DNA of 64,000 nucleotides, taken from Paraphysomonas bandaiensis. Its lineage: Eukaryota > Chrysophyceae. The stretch spans positions 96,646 to 160,645 of the forward strand of contig CBFFRP010000235.1 in assembly GCA_965644295.1 (NCBI GenBank). Reading direction: 5' to 3'. Under the pieces are notes generated by a model, which had not been told where the DNA came from, searched no databases, and worked only from the letters and a program-made list of their open reading frames with translations. The position numbers and the translations under genes were made by a program. Positions 56,752-64,000 of this stretch are shown one piece after another (position 1 is the first letter of the stretch; each line of letters opens with the position of its first letter).

Positions 56752-57541
56752 ATTTTATGTTCAATAATATAGAAAAATAATGAAAATTGAATAAATGATA
56801 ATGATATCTATTACTATACTTTTCTTTTCTTTAATAATCTTCTTTATTGGATATTATTATGATGGTAAACTTAAGATGGTGAGATTATGGAGTGATCACA
56901 CTCGCCAGGTGGATGACACTATAAGAAGCAATCTTTATACATATCGGCATCGTTTGTATATTTTTGTTCAAATATGCCTCTAATATTGAGGCAATAATTA
57001 TGTATATTACAGCCGTAGTTGTACTGCAGTAATGTAGATAATTTTTGCTTCAATATATTTACGAAAACTAAGATGCATACATATTACTTGGTATATATAT
57101 TCCAATTTTATATTCCAAAATATGATAAAATCTTATATATTTAGTTTTTAATGAAGTTTTATTTACTTATTTCTAGGATTTTCAGAGATTATATACCACT
57201 CAAATGTAGCGTCAGAATGTATATAGGTATCTTTCTAGCTTTCTGCACCACAAATTTAATTACAAGAAGTTGAAAATACAAAAATGCCTCTTATTATTCT
57301 ACAAAATCAAAATATCCCTTGTATTTCGCCTTTTTTGAGAATATATAGGATTTTAGTACTACATAACCCCCTTTATTTATCTATATATTTGACTATTTAT
57401 TCAGGAATGTGTATGAAATTTCTAGCCTATAAGAGATATTGTTATACATACACAGAGTGTCCTAGACATACATACATACATACATATATATATGCATTAC
57501 TGTCGCCATATCATACTATTCTCATCTATATACATAATAAG
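56752..57541. promoter_or_regulatory. Divergent region between myosin and the C13-like protease, with a MITE
   Basis: 790 bp. It contains MITE copy M7 (56940-57080), whose right end is truncated, and CATA-rich simple sequence just before the protease ATG. An ORF starting at 57284 extends the protease frame upstream, but ATG 57542 is preferred because the upstream part is simple sequence. Confidence 0.5.
56940..57080 (+). mobile_element. MITE family copy M7 (3' truncated)
   Basis: Starts ATATCGGCATCGTTTG and carries the family core (CAAATATGCCTCTAATATTG, CAGCCGTAGTTGTACTGCAG). It ends GATGCATAC instead of the usual terminal repeat. It lies 190 bp upstream of the myosin ATG. Confidence 0.75.
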
Positions 57542-58863
57542 ATGAAAATGAATTCTACATGGTATGTTTTAATTGGTGGAGAATCAATGGAAGATCAAGG
57601 ATCTAATATATCAACTAGATCATATCTACATACCTCATTAACTCATATAGGATATGCATATGAAACATTACGTTCATATGGGATATCAAGAGATCATATT
57701 ATTGTTATTGTTCAATTAAATGATTATATGAATTCATTACATGTTCAAAATAATAAAATTTTAAGAGAATTAATACAGAAAGAATGTAATCGTTTGATAT
57801 CTGAAGGTGGAGCTGATTATGACTTTGAAATGGTTAATCCCGGTACTATATGGTGTGTAATGCTTGGTAAAAAGAGTGATTTGCATCAAAAAGTTGTTCC
57901 CACTGATGCTGGTGCCATATTTCTTGCTATATATTCGCATGGAGATTGTCATTCATGCACACCAAGTCATGTTCCATCAGATATAACCAGTCGTAATCAT
58001 ATCGACCCATTGAAATACGAGTGGTTTGCACATATGCCGTATACAATTTATCCACTATTTTTAAAGCACGAAATGCTGGAATTTGTTTCTGTTGATGGGG
58101 CTACAGGGACGTTTTATCATACTCCTGAGAGATATATATATGCAACAACTTTACGTTGCATATTTACTCGACTCTTTCACATGAATTCCACACGTCCCGT
58201 TGTATCCCTCTTAAATTTTTGTTTCTCAGGAGGAATGTTGGAATTTATGAACCGTCCAGTATCAGTGGCACACACTGGATCTGACCAGTGGCCTCTTTTT
58301 CTGATGAGCTCATCTCAATCTACGCAAGACGCCCTGATAGGTGGATTGTGGACATCTTTCTTCGACCATTTGCACAACTACTTCAATTCGAAGTCAGCAT
58401 CATCTCCAGCTACTCTTGTCCATTTTTTTTCATCTGTTCGAGCATTGTACTTTAAATCGAATTCCTATGAACTGCACGGGTGTGTAGTGGACACTGCCTA
58501 CGCAGCAATGTCATCTGGGCGTCAGATATACTCACAATTTTCTCGTGATATTACTCCTTTTCTATGTGGCGACGACGGAGAGCCTATGTATGACGAATTA
58601 CGTAGATTACAAATGGAGTACAAAAGCCGTCGAAGTCCTAGAGGAAGAAAGATAATTATATGGCTCACTGAGAGGTAAGTTTTAATTGTGTGATTTGCAG
58701 CCTATATAGGTTTTGATACCGCCTTTATCCCAGGTGGGGAGAAGAGGAAGCAGATTTGGTGAAAGTTGTTAGAGAAGCGCGGAGTCGTGTTGCACAACCC
58801 TGTGCTGTTTTCGGCCAACAGTCTGGCGTGGCCGACATATTAATAGACGATTTGATGAGATAG
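57542..58863 (+). CDS. C13-like (legumain/GPI8-clan) cysteine protease homologue, 2 exons
   Basis: Exons 57542-58674 and 58734-58863 join in phase to 420 aa. The order WYVLIGGESMEDQGSN ... AIFLAIYSHGDCH ... SLLNFCFSGGML matches the clan CD fold: catalytic His133 after a hydrophobic strand with S-H-G, and Cys227 in a hydrophobic-C-F-S-G-G turn. Legumain and GPI8 have the same strand-HG and strand-C layout but share little other sequence with this protein. No signal peptide or TM segment is visible from ATG 57542, so it may be cytosolic, unlike typical vacuolar or ER C13 enzymes. Substrate unknown. It is convergent with the GPR107-like gene. Confidence 0.7.
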
Positions 58864-59100
58864 ATGACTCAACTATCCTAATAATAAAGACAGAAGTAGC
58901 CTCCCGCTGTGTGTGTTGCTTGTAGAAATATTTCTGAAAGCGGAGAAAACGTCTTATTATAAACTACTTATCAAAAAGTTAACCCATACTGCATAATTAC
59001 AATAGTCATCATTGCCTATTTAACTTGCGTCCATTTGCCCCATACGACCTAATTACAATAGTCACCACTGACTACTCGAATTTGATTCCTTCTGAATACA

Positions 59101-60759
<1,659 letters not shown>

Positions 60760-62370
60760 ATGAGAATATATTTTGAGAGTATAGAATGGTAATAATAGAG
60801 AGAAATGGTTGAATATATATGTGTATGGGTGTGTATATGTATGTGTGTATGTGGATATTTGAAAGGATTATATAGACATATATGTGTATATACACCGCAG
60901 TGCCTAGTCTATAGCCTATAGCAGTATATGTGTATGTATATACCTGTATATGTAGAAAATTCCACTGCAGAAATTCGCATATGATGCTATTATATATATA
61001 CAGAGTGCACTCTGTACAGCAGTGTTGGACAAACAATTTGAAAATCAGGCTTTTCCATTTTCTGCTGTACTGAATATTCCTATCGCTCACTCCCAAAAAT
61101 CCACCTCCACAAGAATCCGTATTGGATAAGAATTTCTTTATACTAAATTCTGAAAATACTTATTTTCAGAAATCAGGATATAAAAATCAGGAAAATATGT
61201 TTGTCTTTATACTATAATATTAGGGATTTAGGGATTTACGGCATTAAAATATGGCCATCGTGTACACAGCAGTTGCTACATATGGATCTGGCTGGTAGAT
61301 TACAAGGCAGCAATGTCCCTTCCGTGTATTAGTAGGAATCTTTAGACTAGATAGTGATCTGTCTTGTTTACTTGTTTTACTTCATTATCTTTCTATCTAA
61401 TCAATATAGCTAGTTAACTGAACTATCCTTTAAGAGCTTAGGATTACGGGATACTTGAGAGCTTGTATTTCTGGCTGTTGATAAGGGTACGAAATCATGC
61501 AGTATTCTTGTTTCGGTAAACAAGCATACAGTATCGTTTAGGTGATCTTAGTACCCCGTAATCCCAAGCTCCCATAGGATAGTTCAATCAACTAGCTATA
61601 TTGATTAGTTAGAACAATAATGAAGCGTACACTATTTTTTCAGTGATCGTAGGCTTAAAAACCTGTTTTATTCATAGAGTTGTAGTGACTAATGCTTACA
61701 ACAAAGTCCCAGTGACACTGTGTAGTAAATATAAACCCCAACACATAACTTCCGAAAGACTCATCAGTGTTTCTGCTTGGTTCTTACTATATTACTGCTG
61801 ACGTAGTAAAGCAAGACTTGTATACTGGGAAGGATGTATCGCTGATCCTGCAGCTTTCTAAGACAGATTAGTATTAGAACACAATTCAGGTTCAAAATTT
61901 TTATATATGTATCGCACATTCTACGTTTTTGAAATACATTAACATGCTTAGATTCTTAGAACGTAAACATTTTAGTCTGTTTGTAGCACGAAATAATTAA
62001 CAGATATACACTGCCAAAAATGAATTCAAACTGTTCACATAGTAGTTACACAAAATCTCTGTCCTCTAGGTTTGACCAGTTCATTACTCATCTCCATAAA
62101 CCAACTTTTGCGGATATTAAGTAATGTATGTGCTGGATTCATATATGTGTCTGTGAAGTAGTATTGGCATGTTACTACTTGTCGTAAGTGTAGAGTAGTT
62201 CTGAAAATAATACTCAGCCTGCCTGGCATAGTTATACAACATACAACAATTCACTATTTCTGCCGCGATTTCGTCCCATCAATTGCGCAACATTAACTCT
62301 CTTCAAAGAATATAGTATATAGTAGACAATGAACAATGAACAATGAACTATCACACATTACATATGATTA
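60760..62370. other. Intergenic, 1.6 kb, with a hairpin MITE
   Basis: Apart from the inverted-repeat element at 61380-61625 nothing is recognised. Simple TATG/TATA sequence precedes the GPR107-like start. Confidence 0.6.
61380..61625. mobile_element. Foldback element with ~75-bp inverted arms
   Basis: 61380-61454 is the imperfect reverse complement of 61550-61625 (shared TAATCAATATAGCTAGTT, GAACTATCCT, GGATTACGGG), around a ~95-bp loop that has its own CTTGTTTCGGTAAACAAG hairpin. It is a non-coding MITE or foldback element, distinct from the 150-bp family. Confidence 0.7.
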
Positions 62371-63672
62371 TTATTTCCTAGCACATACGCGACTCGCTGT
62401 TTGAATGATTAAACGCAGTAAGTAAAAATAAAATTTCATTGACATATGAACAGGGTCATTTCTATAGTGACCATCAAAGTACAAGGCTAGAGTTTCCTCA
62501 TACACATCTACAAAGTGATAATTAGGGATTGAGTCCGCAGCACGTTTGAGTGCGTCATTCTGAGCTCGCAGTCTCCAAGGATTTTGATAGTATTTTTTCA
62601 ATTCGCCATGTTGACTTGGTATATACTCAAATTGGGATACTGGTGGTCCAATAATGAGAGTACAGGCATGGCGGTTATCTGAGTGTGAGTCACGAATGGT
62701 TTGTGCAAGTTCTTCTGGGGAAAGCATAGACGAGTGGCTACCATACCACCAAACAATTGCGCCATTTAATTGAACCACATTTCCACAACCCTTGAGACTG
62801 TCAACCATAGATTCTGTTTTCGGATGCCACTTTTCACCCTTGAGAGGAACACTTATATTTGGGTTATGCACATAGTTTCCTATGCGAGAAATTAAAGAGT
62901 TCTTGGTGTGTAAAAGCATCCTTATCATGTGACTATCACCGATTATACATAACTTCTGCCGTCTTGAAATTGTCTCAGCACAGTTAAATGGTGAACTCCA
63001 CTGACTAAAACTCCACAAGCCTCGTGTTGAATGCTGTCTACATGGTATGTTGCTATCGGTCAAAGCCTGTGAGGTCCGTGGGGGTGTACGAAACTCGAAC
63101 CTGGCCAGAGTCGAATTCTCAGGATCCATAGCAGGCGCAGTGCAATAATCAGTGCATGTGGTTGACTTGTCAGGGCAATTCATAAAGTCATTATAAGACA
63201 GTTCTTCTAAAGGTAATCTACATCCATCAAAACCACGATACAAATATATTTCATAAGGAGTATCAGGGGCAAGAACGAGACTCATATAATAAGCTCCTGA
63301 ACCCACCCATTGTGCATCCACACTACCTGTAACAAAACACTTTGATAATACTGTTCCTTTATCATATATACCATACGGGCTACATGGTTTAGTTTCACGT
63401 GCAAATACACGTACATAACTCCATTGATTACTTCTATTAAGACCATATGTATGAGTGTTATGTACAGGAGGTTGTAAAGGGAAAGATACTTGTCCATTAG
63501 GTTCAATAAAGATCATCTCTAGCAGCTGATGATGAGTGAAATTATTACAATTAGATCGTATATATATACTGTCTATTGAACCGTTTATGTTATTAATAGG
63601 AGTCCATATGCATTGAGATGTACAGTAATAAGATGTGAAGAGAAGATAGGAGAGGAAGAGAGAGGGTGACAT
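62371..63672 (-). CDS. Secreted SGNH/PC-esterase-like protein, 433 aa, intronless
   Basis: A signal peptide (SPSLFLSYLLFTSYYCTSQC) precedes a Cys-rich N-terminal half and an SGNH-type hydrolase half. Block I is LCIIGDSHMIR with Ser247. The catalytic Asp-His pair is in NDPVHMS (Asp406, His409) near the C-terminus. A W..W.P..C-type motif (GLWSFSQWSSPFNC) precedes block I, as in TBL/PMR5 and NXPE/CASD1-like proteins, which add or remove acetyl groups on glycans. It is therefore likely a Golgi or secreted polysaccharide O-acetyl transferase or esterase (inference). Many Asn-X-Ser/Thr sites support a secretory route. It is the only multi-domain-length gene here without introns besides the orphan at 38592. 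Confidence 0.8.
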   Translation of the reverse strand: MSPSLFLSYLLFTSYYCTSQCIWTPINNINGSIDSIYIRSNCNNFTHHQLLEMIFIEPNGQVSFPLQPPVHNTHTYGLNRSNQWSYVRVFARETKPCSPYGIYDKGTVLSKCFVTGSVDAQWVGSGAYYMSLVLAPDTPYEIYLYRGFDGCRLPLEELSYNDFMNCPDKSTTCTDYCTAPAMDPENSTLARFEFRTPPRTSQALTDSNIPCRQHSTRGLWSFSQWSSPFNCAETISRRQKLCIIGDSHMIRMLLHTKNSLISRIGNYVHNPNISVPLKGEKWHPKTESMVDSLKGCGNVVQLNGAIVWWYGSHSSMLSPEELAQTIRDSHSDNRHACTLIIGPPVSQFEYIPSQHGELKKYYQNPWRLRAQNDALKRAADSIPNYHFVDVYEETLALYFDGHYRNDPVHMSMKFYFYLLRLIIQTASRVCARK

Positions 63673-63739
63673 GATAGGTGGGAGTAGAAGATGGGATGAT
63701 GGCTACTGCATATGACTTTAGAGATATGAGACTAGTATA

Positions 63740-63969
63740 CATACCTACATACATACATACATACATACATACATACATACATACATACATTCATACATAC
63801 ATACATACATACATACATACATACATACATACATACATACATACATACATACATACATACATACATACATACATACATACATACATACATACATACATAC
63901 ATACATACATACATACATACATACATACATACATACATACATACATACATACATACATACATACATACA

Positions 63970-64000
<31 letters not shown>
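63740..64000. repeat. (CATA)n microsatellite at the window edge
   Basis: At least 260 bp of CATA repeat (TATG on the other strand), with one TTCATA variation near 63789, running off the window end. It begins about 70 bp upstream of the PC-esterase-like start. Confidence 0.97.

Noticed and set aside
57284-57541. N-terminal extension of the C13-like protease
   Set aside because: The extra 86 codons come from AT-rich, CATA-type simple sequence; ATG 57542 directly precedes the conserved strand.

Overview
This window is nuclear DNA from a eukaryote, most likely a stramenopile-like protist (inference). It is AT-rich. Most genes are split by short GT-AG introns, and long (ATGT)n tracts and transposons fill the gaps. 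The lineage guess rests on four things: a twin pair of secreted EGF-like proteins of a kind I know from heterokont algae, a CCT-domain regulator, an unconventional myosin ending in WW and PH domains, and a TIR-like/WD40 fusion of a type I associate with heterokont and other protist genomes. None of these is decisive. I found no rRNA, tRNA or CRISPR.

Layout, left to right: a CCT-domain gene (+, 674-3203); a nest of DNA transposons and repeats (3.9-7.6 kb), including a hAT element with perfect 8-bp target duplications; a three-repeat MYB gene (-, 7972-9709); a complete 6.3-kb Ty3/gypsy chromovirus (10219-16517) sitting inside an (ATGT)n tract between the MYB gene and a divergent TLC-domain membrane-protein gene (+, 16863-17958); two head-to-head EGF-like genes (18472-20327); a broken virus-fibre-like gene beside a small coiled-coil ORF (21.3-22.1 kb); an ankyrin gene (-); a repeat field (24.1-26.4 kb); a tyrosine phosphatase (-) divergent from CTP synthase (+), whose second intron is a 1.2-kb minisatellite; a TIR-WD40 gene (-); an orphan ORF (+); an ankyrin-PARP gene (-); a small heat-shock protein (-) divergent from a J-domain/UBA/CCCH-finger protein (+); the myosin (-) divergent from a C13-like protease (+); a GPR107-like seven-TM protein (-); and a PC-esterase-like secreted protein (-), bounded by another (CATA)n tract.

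All splice models were read by eye. Reading phase was checked across each junction and every multi-exon gene closes in frame. The genes are mostly signalling, trafficking and chaperone functions rather than one pathway. The clearest functional pairing is the two chaperone genes, which share a 603-bp promoter holding six copies of a WACGGGA motif.

The most unusual items are: a 13-nt micro-exon supplying the SHDW motif of the TIR domain; the J-UBA-PPGL-CCCH architecture; the EGF pair, homogenised exactly over its mature coding part; a family of ~150-bp MITEs lying just upstream of several genes; a 28-50-bp spaced array of TACGGAT; and an apparent AT-to-GC codon gradient from 5' to 3' within genes.
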